Shown: positions 37,717 through 47,259, counted from the first letter of the stretch. The stretch: 64,000 nucleotides of DNA from Pseudomonas anguilliseptica (GCF_900105355.1 NZ_FNSC01000001.1:2232001-2296000); one strand, 5' to 3'. Notes: a model not told the origin generated them from the letters alone. Program-made: numbers and translations.

Positions 37717-37826
37717 CAACCCTGCTCGCAATATAGGAAGAGCCGCAGTCTAAAGAGCACCGCCCCAGGCGGCAAGCGCATGGGGCGGCTGGGGTGCGGC
37801 GGGTGTTGCGGCGCTGAAGTCGAGGG

Positions 37827-39809
37827 TTATTCGCCAATGCTGTGCGGGCGCGCAGCCCCAGGCAGGTTTACCACCTTGCCCTGGCGCTGCACCGGGGCAG
37901 GACGGCGCAGAATGCGCAGCATGTCGTTGGCCTGCGCCAGTTGCTGCTCCAGTTCGCCGCTGTAACGTGCCAGTTGCTGGCCGCGCTGGCGCGACTGCTG
38001 GGTTTCCTGAGCCAGGGCCTTGAGCCTCAGCATATGGGTTTCCAGTAGCTGCTTATGTTCCAGGGTGTGCTGCATCAGTGGCATTAGCGCATCGCTGGCC
38101 CACTGTTCGGCTTCCTGGCGCATGCGCTGGTGCAGGCCGATTACTTCCTGCACCAGGGTGGCGAAGAAGCGTCTGGTCAGGCTGCGCTGTTCGGTCAGCA
38201 GGGTTTTCAGCTGCAGGCGGAACTGGTCGGCCTTGGTCTGCTGTTGCTTGAGCTCACGCAGGTAGCGATTGACGTTGAACTGCGGCGCGTCAACGCCGTG
38301 CAGCGGGTTCTCTTCGTTGTGCCGACGGTAGATGGCCGCAACCATCTTGTTGGCCATCTCGGCTTCCTGCGACAGGTTGTGCAGGTCCTGCTCCACGCTG
38401 CGGAAGAAATGCAGGATGGCCTGGTTAATACCCAGCGTGGTCCAGCTGCCGGTAAGGTTCTTGCGCACCTTGTTCAGGTGTTCGTCCAAGCGTTCACTGC
38501 GTGATGCGTGACGCAGCAGATCGCCCTGACGCTTGAGCAGGCGTTGGTTGGTTTTCAGGCCAAGCAGGCGCTTGTGGTGCTGGTTGTGGTCTTCCTTGGT
38601 CTTGGCGGTCAGCTCGAAGAGCATCTGGCCGTTGTCATGCTGATGGTTGCTCAGCAGCGCTTGCTGTTCGTTGACCTTTTCCAGGCGCAAGTTGAGCACG
38701 TGCTGACTGTTCTGCAGAAGAGCCAGCACCTGATTGACCACGCGGTCTTCGAGCAGCCGTTCCTTCTGCGCAATGATGCGCTCGCAGAGCAGATTTTCCA
38801 GGTTGCTCATCTGGCTGCGGGCCAGCAGTTCGGGGTCTTTGCGTACCTTGGCCAGCATTGCCTGCTTGGCCGACAGCGGCAGCACGTCCTCGACGCGGAT
38901 GCCCAGTTGGCGTGCGGTGCTGCTCTGGATCTGGCGGATGGCGTTCTGCACAAAGGCTTCGCCGGCCAGGTCATCCCACAGCACGTCGATCTTGTTCAGC
39001 ACGGCAAACAGGCTGGTCTGGGTGTCTTCATCAAGCTGGCGGATATGCTGTTGCCACACGGCCATGTCGCTGGCGGTCACGCCGGTATCGGCGGACAGCA
39101 AGAAGATGATCGCCTGGGCGCTGGGCAGCATCGACAGAGTCAGTTCTGGCTCGCTACCAAGGGCGTTCAGGCCGGGGGTGTCGAGGATACGTAGACCCTG
39201 GCGCAGCAGCGGGTGGTCGAAGTTGACCATGGCGTGACGCCAGGCCGGTACCAGCACTTCGCCGGGTTTATTGGTGCTTTCCAGCATGTCTGGGTGAAAG
39301 CCCAGGGCAATTGCCTGTTCGACCGGCATGGGTTTGGTCCGCGCGACCTGGACAAAGGCCTGGACCATGTTGTCCGGGTCGCTGAGGTCCAGCGGGATAT
39401 TTGCCCAGTGCCGTGGAATACGTTTGAACTGCGCCACACTGGCCTCGGACACGCGAGTCTCGATCGGCAGCAGGCGGATATAGGAGCGCTCCGAGCGTGG
39501 GTCGAAGAATAGCTCGGTCGGACACATGGTGGTGCGTCCGGCCTGGGACGGCAGCATGCGTTGGCCGTAAGAAGAGAAGAACAGGCTGTTGATCAGCTCG
39601 GTCTTGCCGCGCGAGAACTCACCGACAAAGGCCAGGGTGATGTGATCCGTGCGCAGCAGCTTCAGCGCGCGTTCAAGCTTGGCTTCCACGGCCTCGGAGT
39701 TCAGCCGATTGGTCACCAGCCAGCTGCGATAGCGGGTGATTTCGCGCATCAGCTCGCGCTTCCAGATGACGTAAGCATCGACCTGCTGACTGAGACGTTC
39801 CATGCTCAT
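37827..39809 (-). CDS. Dynamin-like large GTPase
   Basis: A 660-residue protein. The GTPase domain has the P-loop GEFSRGKTELINSLFF near residue 60, the G3 motif DTPGLNALG and the G4 motif NKID. The rest is long coiled coil (for example QQQTKADQFRLQLKTLLTEQ), as in bacterial dynamin-like proteins that remodel membranes. ATG 39809 follows GGAGG at 10 bases. It stands between metX and the yggS-proC-yggT-yggU operon. No paired second dynamin gene is adjacent. The role is unknown. Confidence 0.88.
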   Translation of the reverse strand: MSMERLSQQVDAYVIWKRELMREITRYRSWLVTNRLNSEAVEAKLERALKLLRTDHITLAFVGEFSRGKTELINSLFFSSYGQRMLPSQAGRTTMCPTELFFDPRSERSYIRLLPIETRVSEASVAQFKRIPRHWANIPLDLSDPDNMVQAFVQVARTKPMPVEQAIALGFHPDMLESTNKPGEVLVPAWRHAMVNFDHPLLRQGLRILDTPGLNALGSEPELTLSMLPSAQAIIFLLSADTGVTASDMAVWQQHIRQLDEDTQTSLFAVLNKIDVLWDDLAGEAFVQNAIRQIQSSTARQLGIRVEDVLPLSAKQAMLAKVRKDPELLARSQMSNLENLLCERIIAQKERLLEDRVVNQVLALLQNSQHVLNLRLEKVNEQQALLSNHQHDNGQMLFELTAKTKEDHNQHHKRLLGLKTNQRLLKRQGDLLRHASRSERLDEHLNKVRKNLTGSWTTLGINQAILHFFRSVEQDLHNLSQEAEMANKMVAAIYRRHNEENPLHGVDAPQFNVNRYLRELKQQQTKADQFRLQLKTLLTEQRSLTRRFFATLVQEVIGLHQRMRQEAEQWASDALMPLMQHTLEHKQLLETHMLRLKALAQETQQSRQRGQQLARYSGELEQQLAQANDMLRILRRPAPVQRQGKVVNLPGAARPHSIGE

Positions 39810-39953
39810 CCTGGGCTTTCCTCCGGTTGGCGCATCCATTTTGGGGCGACTGGGGCTATACGGCACCCAGGTTGAGTCGGGCACACATTGAACGATGCCG
39901 CGCAGCAAGCTGATGCGGCAGGTAACGCTTTAAAGCCTGTGGAATTACGCCAG

Positions 39954-39972
39954 ATCCACGACGTTCGTGGAT
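39954..39972. other. Perfect hairpin in the dynamin gene leader
   Basis: ATCCACGA-CGT-TCGTGGAT is an 8-bp stem with a 3-base loop, lying between yggU (stop 40047) and the dynamin gene (start 39809). No T-run follows on either strand. It may be an operator or a weak terminator for the yggS operon. The rest of 39810-40046 shows nothing I recognise. Confidence 0.35.
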
Positions 39973-40046
39973 TGACCTGCTTGGCATTATGCGGGTCGTA
40001 GCTATGGCGTCAATTGCATGTCGTCGTACGCCCGCCTTATGGTCGG

Positions 40047-40343
40047 TCAGGGTGATCGAGCGGTCAGTGCAAGTTCGTCGGGCAGCCGTTGCGGTTGTTT
40101 GATGCGCACGCGCTTTTGCCGGCTTTGCAGGCCGCTCTCCAGGCTGACCTGGCTCTTGCTGACGGCGAAGACGCTGGCCAGAAAGGCCGGCAGCTGGGCA
40201 TTGGCCTTGCCATCCACGGGCGGCGCGGTGAGGCGGATTTTCAGCCGCTCACCGTGCAACCCGGCGAACGCATCCTTGCTCGCCTTGGGCTGCAGGTGGC
40301 ACTCGAGAATCAGATCGGCGCCGTCCCAGCGAAAGTGGCTCAT
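40047..40343 (-). CDS. yggU: DUF167/YggU-family protein
   Basis: A 98-residue cytoplasmic protein of the YggU/UPF0235 family. The conserved core LHGERLKIRLTAPPVDGKANAQLPAFLA is clear, with LILECHLQPKASKDAFAG at the N-terminus. Function is not established. It follows yggT by 13 bases and closes the yggS-proC-yggT-yggU run, an order conserved across gammaproteobacteria. Confidence 0.94.
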   Translation of the reverse strand: MSHFRWDGADLILECHLQPKASKDAFAGLHGERLKIRLTAPPVDGKANAQLPAFLASVFAVSKSQVSLESGLQSRQKRVRIKQPQRLPDELALTARSP

Positions 40344-40356
40344 CCGACGCTCGCGC

Positions 40357-40947
40357 TCAAATCGCCAAACTGAGGCCTTTGTACATGCCGGTCATGATCG
40401 CCAGGTTGCGGATCACCAGCATGTCGATCAGGTTGAGCAGCAGAAACGCCACGATGGGCGACAGGTCCAGCCCGCCCATGCTCGGCAGGATGCGGCGGAT
40501 CGGCGACAGCAGTGGCTCGCAGATCTGGTTGATCAGCATGGCTGTGGGGTTATGGCTGCCCTGGGCGACCCAGGACAGAATCACGCTGATGATCAGGGCA
40601 AAGAAGAACACCTTGAGGAACAGCGCGGTGACGCCAATGATCGACCACACCAGCAGCTGCAGCGGGTTGTCCAGACCATAGCCGAGCAGCATCAGGGTCA
40701 GCGCCATCAGTACCAGCTGCACCACGATTGCCAGCACCAGCGAGGCCAGATCGAGCCCGGCCAGGCTGGGGATGATCTTGCGCAGCGGTTTCAGCAGTGG
40801 GTGAGTGGCGCGCACGATGAACTGGCTGACCGGGTTGTAGAAGTCTGCCCGCACCAATTGCAGGATAAAGCGCAGCAGCACGATCAGCAGGTACAGGCTG
40901 CCAATGGTCTGCAGGATATAAACGGCGGCGGTGTTGAGTCCGATCAT
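40357..40947 (-). CDS. yggT: YggT-family membrane protein
   Basis: A 196-residue protein made of two YGGT repeats, each with a pair of hydrophobic helices (VLLRFILQLVRADFYNPVSQFI and the second copy VILSWVAQGSHNPTAMLI). Relatives affect cell shape, osmotic tolerance or division in other bacteria. It lies between proC and yggU on the same strand. Confidence 0.94.
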   Translation of the reverse strand: MIGLNTAAVYILQTIGSLYLLIVLLRFILQLVRADFYNPVSQFIVRATHPLLKPLRKIIPSLAGLDLASLVLAIVVQLVLMALTLMLLGYGLDNPLQLLVWSIIGVTALFLKVFFFALIISVILSWVAQGSHNPTAMLINQICEPLLSPIRRILPSMGGLDLSPIVAFLLLNLIDMLVIRNLAIMTGMYKGLSLAI

Positions 40948-40956
40948 TTTCGTTCC

Positions 40957-41775
40957 TTATTGACCGAGTTGTTCGGCCAGCTCGGCAGAGCGGTGGGCGG
41001 CGGCATTCAGGGCTTTTTCGACCAGAGCTTCGAAGCCGTCGGCCTGGAAAGTCTTGATCGCCGCTTCGGTGGTGCCGGCCGGTGAGGTTACACGGCGGCG
41101 CAGCTCGCTAGCGTCGACATCGCTGGCTACGGCCATACGGGCAGCGCCGAGGGCGGTGTGCAGGGTCAGCTGGGCAGCGGTCTCGCGTGGCAGGCCGAGT
41201 TTTTCGCCAGCGGCGGTCATGGCTTCGATTAGCAGGAAGAAGTACGCCGGGCCGCTGCCGGAGACGGCGGTGACGGCATCGATCTGCGTTTCCTGATCCA
41301 GCCACAGCGCCAGGCCGACGGCGCTGAGCAGCTGTTCAGCCTGCTGGCGCTGGGCCGGCGAAACCTGAGCATTGGCATACAGACCGCTGACGCCCTGGCG
41401 CAACAGTGCCGGGGTGTTGGGCATGCAGCGCACAATCGCACGCGGGCCAAGCCAGCTTTCCAGGCTGGCGCAGCTGATGCCGGCGGCAATCGACACCACC
41501 AGCTGCTGCTCGCCGATATGCGCGGCGAGATCCAGGCAGACTTCTTTCATCACCTGCGGCTTGATCGACAGCACGATCACGTCCGCACCCTGAATTGCTT
41601 CGGCGTTGCTGGCAAAGGTTTCGATGCCGTGCTCGGCGCTGATCTTGCTGCGCTGTTCGGCACCGCGGTCGCTGGCGCGAATGGCGCTGGCGTCAATGCC
41701 CTGGGCACGCAGGCCGCCGATCAGGCTGGCGGCCATATTGCCGGCGCCGATAAAGGCAATGCGGGGAGTGGTCAT
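40957..41775 (-). CDS. proC: Pyrroline-5-carboxylate reductase
   Basis: A 272-residue NAD(P)H-dependent enzyme for the last step of proline synthesis. Rossmann motif IAFIGAGNMAASLIGGL at the N-terminus, and the family signature near the C-terminus (SDVDASELRRRVTSPAGTTEAAI) are intact. ATG 41775 follows AGGAAG; the longer frame adds 12 residues overlapping the leader. It sits between yggS and yggT. Confidence 0.97.
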   Translation of the reverse strand: MTTPRIAFIGAGNMAASLIGGLRAQGIDASAIRASDRGAEQRSKISAEHGIETFASNAEAIQGADVIVLSIKPQVMKEVCLDLAAHIGEQQLVVSIAAGISCASLESWLGPRAIVRCMPNTPALLRQGVSGLYANAQVSPAQRQQAEQLLSAVGLALWLDQETQIDAVTAVSGSGPAYFFLLIEAMTAAGEKLGLPRETAAQLTLHTALGAARMAVASDVDASELRRRVTSPAGTTEAAIKTFQADGFEALVEKALNAAAHRSAELAEQLGQ

Positions 41776-41811
41776 AACGGGCTTCCTTAATAAGGCTGAA
41801 GGCAAACTCAA

Positions 41812-42498
41812 TCAATTGCTGCTGTAGTCGCGCGCGCCGAACAAGGCGGTACCGATGCGTACCCAGGTTGCACCTTCGGCAATCGCTGCTTCCAGGTCAT
41901 GGCTCATGCCCATGGACAAGGTGTCGAGGTCCAGGTTCAGATCCTGCTGCAGCTCGCGCAGGCGGGCGAAGGCGGCGCGTTGCTTGCTGGAGTCATCGGT
42001 GGGCTCAGGGATTGTCATCAATCCGCGCAGGCGCAGGTTGGGCAGTTGTGTAACCGCTTGTGCCAGGGCCGGCAGTTCGTCCGGGTTGCAGCCCGACTTG
42101 CTGGCCTCGCCGCTGACATTCACCTGCAGGCAGATATTCAACGGCGGCAGAAGCGCCGGACGTTGATCAGACAGGCGCTGGGCGATTTTCAAGCGGTCCA
42201 CCGAATGCACCCAGGCAAAGTGCTCAGCGATGGGTTTGGTCTTGTTCGATTGGATCGGGCCGATAAAGTGCCAGGTCAGCGGCAGATCGCTCAATTCGAC
42301 CTGCTTTTCCAGGGCTTCCTGCAGGTAGTTCTCTCCGAAGTCGCGGGTGCCTGCGGCAAATGCCTGGCGAATCGCTTCGGCGGGTTTGGTTTTGCTCACC
42401 GCGAGCAGGCCAGCGGTCGCACAATCTCGCTGCGAGGCTTGCGCCGCCTCACGGATGCGCACTCCGACCTTTGCAATATTCTCTGCTATCGTGGACAT
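41812..42498 (-). CDS. yggS: PLP homeostasis protein YggS (PLPBP)
   Basis: A 228-residue single-domain PLP-binding protein of the alanine-racemase fold. The lysine that binds PLP lies in LLAVSKTKPAEAI, and the family motif HFIGPIQSNKTKPIAEHFAWVHSVD is complete. It maintains vitamin B6 and amino-acid balance rather than acting as an enzyme. It is divergent from pilT, with 63 bases between starts. Confidence 0.96.
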   Translation of the reverse strand: MSTIAENIAKVGVRIREAAQASQRDCATAGLLAVSKTKPAEAIRQAFAAGTRDFGENYLQEALEKQVELSDLPLTWHFIGPIQSNKTKPIAEHFAWVHSVDRLKIAQRLSDQRPALLPPLNICLQVNVSGEASKSGCNPDELPALAQAVTQLPNLRLRGLMTIPEPTDDSSKQRAAFARLRELQQDLNLDLDTLSMGMSHDLEAAIAEGATWVRIGTALFGARDYSSN

Positions 42499-42561
42499 TA
42501 CTTGCGCCCGCCGCCTGGGTTTCGCGGCATTCTACCTGCTTGTCTGTCATTAGGGAGTCCC

Positions 42562-43596
42562 ATGGATATCACTGAATTGCTGGCCTTCAGCGCCAAGCAA
42601 GGTGCATCGGACCTGCATCTCTCCGCTGGCCTGCCTCCGATGATTCGGGTCGACGGTGATGTTCGCCGGATCAACCTGCCTGCGCTGGACCATAAACAGG
42701 TGCACGCACTGATTTACGACATCATGAACGACAAGCAGCGCAAGGATTTCGAGGAATTCCTCGAGACCGACTTCTCCTTCGAAGTCCCCGGCGTGGCGCG
42801 TTTCCGGGTTAACGCCTTCAACCAGAATCGCGGCTCTGGCGCAGTATTCCGGACCATTCCGTCGAAAGTACTGAGCATGGAAGACCTCGGTATGGGCGAG
42901 ATCTTCCGCAAGATTTCCGATGTGCCGCGCGGCTTGGTGCTGGTGACAGGACCGACCGGTTCGGGCAAGTCGACCACCCTGGCGGCGATGCTCGACTACA
43001 TCAACAGCAACAAGTATCACCACATCCTGACGGTCGAAGACCCGATCGAGTTCGTGCACGAGTCGAAGAAGTGCCTGGTCAACCAACGGGAAGTGCACCG
43101 TGACACTCTCGGCTTCACCGAAGCCCTGCGCTCTGCGTTGCGCGAAGACCCGGACATCATCCTGGTCGGTGAGATGCGTGACCTGGAAACCATCCGCCTG
43201 GCTCTGACCGCAGCGGAAACCGGTCACCTGGTATTCGGCACCCTGCACACCACCTCGGCGGCCAAGACCATCGACCGCGTGGTTGACGTATTCCCAGCCG
43301 AAGAGAAGTCCATGGTTCGCTCCATGCTCTCCGAATCTCTGCAATCGGTGATCTCGCAGACCCTGCTGAAGAAGATCGGCGGCGGTCGTGTGGCGGCCCA
43401 TGAAATCATGATTGGCACTCCAGCCATTCGTAACCTGATCCGCGAGGACAAGGTGGCGCAGATGTACTCTGCAATCCAGACTGGTGGCTCGCTGGGCATG
43501 CAGACCCTAGACTCCTGCCTGAAAACTCTGGTGACCAAGGGCATTGTCAGTCGCGAAGCGGCTCGCGAGAAAGCCAAAACGCCAGAAAATTTCTAA
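42562..43596 (+). CDS. pilT: Type IV pilus retraction ATPase PilT
   Basis: A 344-residue hexameric secretion ATPase powering pilus retraction and twitching. Walker A GPTGSGKSTTLAAML near residue 131, the Asp box (LTVEDPIEFVHE), Walker B (IILVGEMRDLETIRLALTAA), the His box and the PilT-specific AIRNLIRE motif near residue 288 are all present. The start ATG follows TTAGGGAGTCCC. pilU follows 106 bases downstream. Confidence 0.98.
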   Translation: MDITELLAFSAKQGASDLHLSAGLPPMIRVDGDVRRINLPALDHKQVHALIYDIMNDKQRKDFEEFLETDFSFEVPGVARFRVNAFNQNRGSGAVFRTIPSKVLSMEDLGMGEIFRKISDVPRGLVLVTGPTGSGKSTTLAAMLDYINSNKYHHILTVEDPIEFVHESKKCLVNQREVHRDTLGFTEALRSALREDPDIILVGEMRDLETIRLALTAAETGHLVFGTLHTTSAAKTIDRVVDVFPAEEKSMVRSMLSESLQSVISQTLLKKIGGGRVAAHEIMIGTPAIRNLIREDKVAQMYSAIQTGGSLGMQTLDSCLKTLVTKGIVSREAAREKAKTPENF

Positions 43597-43702
43597 ATCG
43601 ACAGTATCCGGCAGGCAATTGCCTGTCGGGTTCAGCCTAGCGGCAATACACGCGCCTGCCGCTGGCCTTGCATAACCGCGTGATGCACATGGGCGAACAA
43701 CG

Positions 43703-44848
43703 ATGGAATTCGAAAAACTGCTGCGCCTGATGGTGGAAAAGGGCGGCTCCGACCTGTTTATTACCGCTGGCGTACCGCCGTCGATGAAGGTCAACGGCAA
43801 GATCATGCCGATCACCAAAACGCCCATGTCGCCTGAGCAGACCCGGGAAACCGTGCATTCGGTCATGAACGAGCAGCAGCGCCGCGACTTTGCCGAAAAC
43901 CACGAATGCAACTTCGCCATCAGCGCCCGTGGTGTCGGTCGTTTCCGCGTCAGTGCGTTCTATCAGCGCAACCTGGCCGGTATGGTGTTGCGTCGCATCG
44001 AGACCAATATCCCGACGCTGGACGAGCTGAAATTGCCGGAAGTACTGAAGAAACTTGCCCTGACCAAACGCGGTCTGGTGCTGTTCGTCGGTGCGACCGG
44101 TACCGGTAAGTCGACTTCCCTGGCGGCGATGATCGGCTACCGCAACAAGAACAGCAGCGGCCACATCATCTCCATCGAAGACCCAATCGAATACATCCAC
44201 CAGCACCAGAGCTGCATCGTCACCCAGCGTGAAGTGGGCGTCGACACCGAGTCCTTCGAAGTGGCGCTGAAGAACACCCTGCGCCAGGCGCCGGACGTGA
44301 TTCTGATCGGTGAGGTGCGTACCCGCGAAACCATGGACCACGCAGTGGCCTTCGCCGAAACCGGTCACCTGTGCCTGGCTACGCTGCACGCCAACAACGC
44401 CAACCAAGCGCTGGACCGCATCATCAACTTCTTCCCGGCGGATCGGCAGAACCAGGTGTGGATGGATCTGTCGCTCAACCTCAAGGCCATCGTCGCCCAG
44501 CAACTGATTCCGACTCCCGACGGCAAGGGGCGTCGCGCCGTAATCGAAGTGCTGATCAACACCCCGCTGGCCGCTGACCTGATCCGCAAGGGCGAGGTGC
44601 ACGAGCTCAAGGCGCTGATGAAGCGTTCTACCGAGCAGGGCATGCAGACCTTCGACCAGGCGCTGTACAACCTCTACAGCCAGGGCGAAATCACTTACGA
44701 AGACGCGCTGCTGTATGCGGATTCGGCCAACGACCTGCGCCTGATGATCAAGCTTGGTTCGGAAACCGATGGCGATCACCTGAGCAGTATGGCCCAGGGC
44801 TTGTCGCTTGAAATTAGCGAAGAGGATCCGGGTCGGCGCTTCCGCTGA
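43703..44848 (+). CDS. pilU: PilT paralogue PilU
   Basis: A 381-residue ATPase that works with PilT in forceful retraction. Walker A GATGTGKSTSLAAM, Walker B VILIGEVRTRETMDHAV and the ATLHANNANQALDRI segment are intact; the C-terminal extension beyond the ATPase fold (LRLMIKLGSETDGDHL) is characteristic of PilU. Its last 35 bases overlap the 3' end of the convergent gene on the other strand. Confidence 0.97.
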   Translation: MEFEKLLRLMVEKGGSDLFITAGVPPSMKVNGKIMPITKTPMSPEQTRETVHSVMNEQQRRDFAENHECNFAISARGVGRFRVSAFYQRNLAGMVLRRIETNIPTLDELKLPEVLKKLALTKRGLVLFVGATGTGKSTSLAAMIGYRNKNSSGHIISIEDPIEYIHQHQSCIVTQREVGVDTESFEVALKNTLRQAPDVILIGEVRTRETMDHAVAFAETGHLCLATLHANNANQALDRIINFFPADRQNQVWMDLSLNLKAIVAQQLIPTPDGKGRRAVIEVLINTPLAADLIRKGEVHELKALMKRSTEQGMQTFDQALYNLYSQGEITYEDALLYADSANDLRLMIKLGSETDGDHLSSMAQGLSLEISEEDPGRRFR

Positions 44849-45692
44849 CTGCTGGCGGTTGCGCGTTGGCGCGGCGAATGCGTTTGCCGCCCTGGCGCGA
44901 AACCGCTTCCGCTTGGCCATCGCGTTGCGCGCCAGCGCGGGCCTGGCTCATCAGTTGTGGGATTAGCGGGGCTTCCGGCAGGTTTCTCCAGAAACGCACG
45001 GGCATGCTGGTTTCCAGGGCGCTGCGATTCAGGCGCGCCGGATTGAAGGTGCTGCCGTAATAGGCCAGCCACAGCGCTTCTCCCTCATCCTCGGGCGCTT
45101 GCGCCAGGCGTTGCCACTCACCCGGGCAAGGCCGCTGGTAGTGCAGGCGCTGGCCATCCCAATACACGCCGTCATCCGGTGTGGCAATCAGCCAGGTACT
45201 GCGCCCCAGGCGTTCGGCGAAGTGTCCGCTGGCACTGGCCAGAATGTCGTGGGCAGGCTCATACCAGGCCACCAGTTGTGGCCCTTCGGTGCTTTTCGGC
45301 CGCGGATGAAAGCGCAGAAAGGCATGCAGATGATGGGACTCGCGGCCTATCGCCTTGAGCCGTTTATGCAGCTGGCTGCCGTCAATGTCCCCGGGCAACA
45401 TGGCGGCGCGATCGCCCTGAGCGACGCGCCAGAGAATTCGATAGAGCAGGCTCCAGCGATCCTCGACGCGAAAGCGTGCGGCGTTCTGCAGCAGTTCCAG
45501 CAGCTGCTTGGGGATACGCAGTGGCGGTGTCGTTGCTGGTGGGCTGCTGGGTGCTGGAGTGTGGTCGAACAGCCCGCCATTGTCGCCGTCAGTCAGCCAA
45601 GTGATCTGATGCGGTGGCAGGCCTTGCTGCAACAGGCTTCTGGCGACCTCACGCCAGCCGGCAAAGCTGCCATCGAATTGCACGCTGTGCAT
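44814..45692 (-). CDS. TIGR03915-type protein, partner of a DNA-repair radical SAM enzyme
   Basis: A 292-residue protein of the family usually named probable DNA metabolism protein (TIGR03915/DUF4130). Conserved pieces: VQFDGSFAGWREVARSLL at the start, the FRVEDRWSLLYRILWRVAQGD middle and HAFLRFHPRP followed by YEPAHDILASASGHFAERLG. The Lys/Arg-rich C-terminus (GGKRIRRANAQ) suggests nucleic-acid contact. Start ATG 45692 shares a base with the radical SAM stop (TAATG), so translation is coupled. It overlaps pilU by 35 bases in the opposite direction. In relatives a uracil-DNA-glycosylase-like domain is often fused or adjacent; none is present here. Confidence 0.85.
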   Translation of the reverse strand: MHSVQFDGSFAGWREVARSLLQQGLPPHQITWLTDGDNGGLFDHTPAPSSPPATTPPLRIPKQLLELLQNAARFRVEDRWSLLYRILWRVAQGDRAAMLPGDIDGSQLHKRLKAIGRESHHLHAFLRFHPRPKSTEGPQLVAWYEPAHDILASASGHFAERLGRSTWLIATPDDGVYWDGQRLHYQRPCPGEWQRLAQAPEDEGEALWLAYYGSTFNPARLNRSALETSMPVRFWRNLPEAPLIPQLMSQARAGAQRDGQAEAVSRQGGKRIRRANAQPPAVSGSADPDPLR

Positions 45693-46903
45693 TACCACAG
45701 CGCCATCTGCGCGGGCGTTTCGCTGAGTTGCTGGCGCAGCAGCAGGGATTCGCGGCTAGCCTGCAGGGGGCGATAGTCCTGGGTGACGATAAAGGGCTTG
45801 GCCTTTTCCAGGGCGCAGCGCAGGCGCGTCAGGTCGTCGAAACGAATGCGTTTCTGCCGGCGCAGGGCGACCAGCCGCTTGGCGCTGAGCACACCGATAC
45901 CCGGTACGCGGGCGATCATTGCGGGGTCGGCGCGATTGAGGTCGACGGGGAAGTGCTCACGGTTGTTCAGCGCCCAGGCCAGTTTCGGGTCGATGTCCAG
46001 CGCCAGGTTGCCGGGGCCGCTGAGCAACTCGCCCACCTCGAAGCCGTAGCCGCGCATCAGGAAATCGGCCTGATACAGGCGGTGCTCGCGTAGCAAGGAC
46101 GGTGCTTCAAAGGGCACGGTATTCGGGCTCTTCGGGATCGGGCTGAACGCCGAATAATAAACCCGGCGCAGGCGGTAGTTGCCGTAGAGCGAGGCGGCGG
46201 TGTGCAGAATGGTGCTGTCATCGGTGGCGTCGGCGCCGATGATCATCTGCGTGCTCTGGCCCGCCGGGGCGAAACGCGGTCCACGTATTTCTGCGCGGGC
46301 TTCGCTTTCGCCCTGATGGATCGAGTGCATGGCCTGCTTGATGGTGAGCACCTTTTTCTCCGGAGCCAGGCGGATCAGGCTGCTTTCGGTGGGCAGTTCG
46401 ATATTTACGCTAAGGCGGTCGGCGTAACGTCCTGCTTCGGCAATCAATAGCCGGTCGGCGTCGGGAATGGTCTTGAGGTGGATATAGCCGCGGAACTCGT
46501 GCTCTTCGCGCAGCAGTTTGGCCACGCGAATCAACTGCTCCATGGTGTAGTCGGCTGAGCGGATAATCCCCGAGCTGAGAAACAACCCGCTAATGCAGTT
46601 GCGTTTGTAGAAGTCTAGGGTCAAGGCCACTACTTCTTCCGGAGTAAAGCGCGCACGCGGCACGTCACTGGAGCGGCGGTTGACGCAGTACTGGCAGTCA
46701 TACAGGCAAAAGTTGGTCAGCAGGATTTTCAGCAGTGCCACGCAGCGTCCGTCTGGGGTAAAGCTGTGACAAATACCCATGCCGTTGGTCGAGCCGATGC
46801 CGCTCTTGCCTTTGGAGCTGCGGTTGGGCGCGCCGCTGCTGGCGCAGGAGGCGTCGTATTTGGCGGCGTCGGCTAGGACGGTGAGTTTCTCGATCAGTTG
46901 CAT
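45692..46903 (-). CDS. Putative DNA modification/repair radical SAM protein (TIGR03916)
   Basis: A 403-residue radical SAM protein. The cluster motif lies in TNFCLYDCQYCVNRR (CxxxCxxC), and a helix-hairpin-helix DNA-binding motif is near the C-terminus (ARVPGIGVLSAKRLVALRRQ). Start ATG 46903 gives the family N-terminus MQLIEKLTVLADAAKYDASC. A LexA-like box 15 bases upstream suggests SOS control. It is coupled to the TIGR03915 gene. The chemistry and the DNA lesion it acts on are not known. Confidence 0.9.
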   Translation of the reverse strand: MQLIEKLTVLADAAKYDASCASSGAPNRSSKGKSGIGSTNGMGICHSFTPDGRCVALLKILLTNFCLYDCQYCVNRRSSDVPRARFTPEEVVALTLDFYKRNCISGLFLSSGIIRSADYTMEQLIRVAKLLREEHEFRGYIHLKTIPDADRLLIAEAGRYADRLSVNIELPTESSLIRLAPEKKVLTIKQAMHSIHQGESEARAEIRGPRFAPAGQSTQMIIGADATDDSTILHTAASLYGNYRLRRVYYSAFSPIPKSPNTVPFEAPSLLREHRLYQADFLMRGYGFEVGELLSGPGNLALDIDPKLAWALNNREHFPVDLNRADPAMIARVPGIGVLSAKRLVALRRQKRIRFDDLTRLRCALEKAKPFIVTQDYRPLQASRESLLLRQQLSETPAQMALW

Positions 46904-46917
46904 GGTGCTGTTCGCAT

Positions 46918-46937
46918 AACTGGTTATGAATACAGTA
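46918..46937 (-). promoter_or_regulatory. LexA-like (SOS) box upstream of the radical SAM gene
   Basis: Read on the minus strand, TACTGTATTCATAACCAGTT matches the LexA consensus at 15 of 20 positions, with CTGT and CCAG spaced by 8 bases as in CTGT-N8-ACAG (one core mismatch). It ends 15 bases before the start codon, in place to block transcription initiation or early elongation. Confidence 0.6.
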
Positions 46938-47259
46938 TTTAGCAATCACCGGCAGGCATCAAGCGTTGGGATGACTGAACGTGTCGCGGATTTCCCCAGG
47001 CGGCGAACCTTGCGTAGAGTGTGGCGTCAAAGCGTTATCAGCCATCAGGAGGCACACCTATGCAGCGACAGGACACGCACAGCAAACTTATCGGTTACCT
47101 GCTGTGGATTTTCGGTTTTCTCGGCGCGCACCGTTTCTATTACGGTAAACCGGTGACCGGAACCATCTGGTTCTTCGTAAGCGCTCCATAAACCTCATCT
47201 ACAAATGATCCGCAGGCCAGCCAATGCTGAGCTCCAATTTCTTTCTGGAGCCAGCCGTC

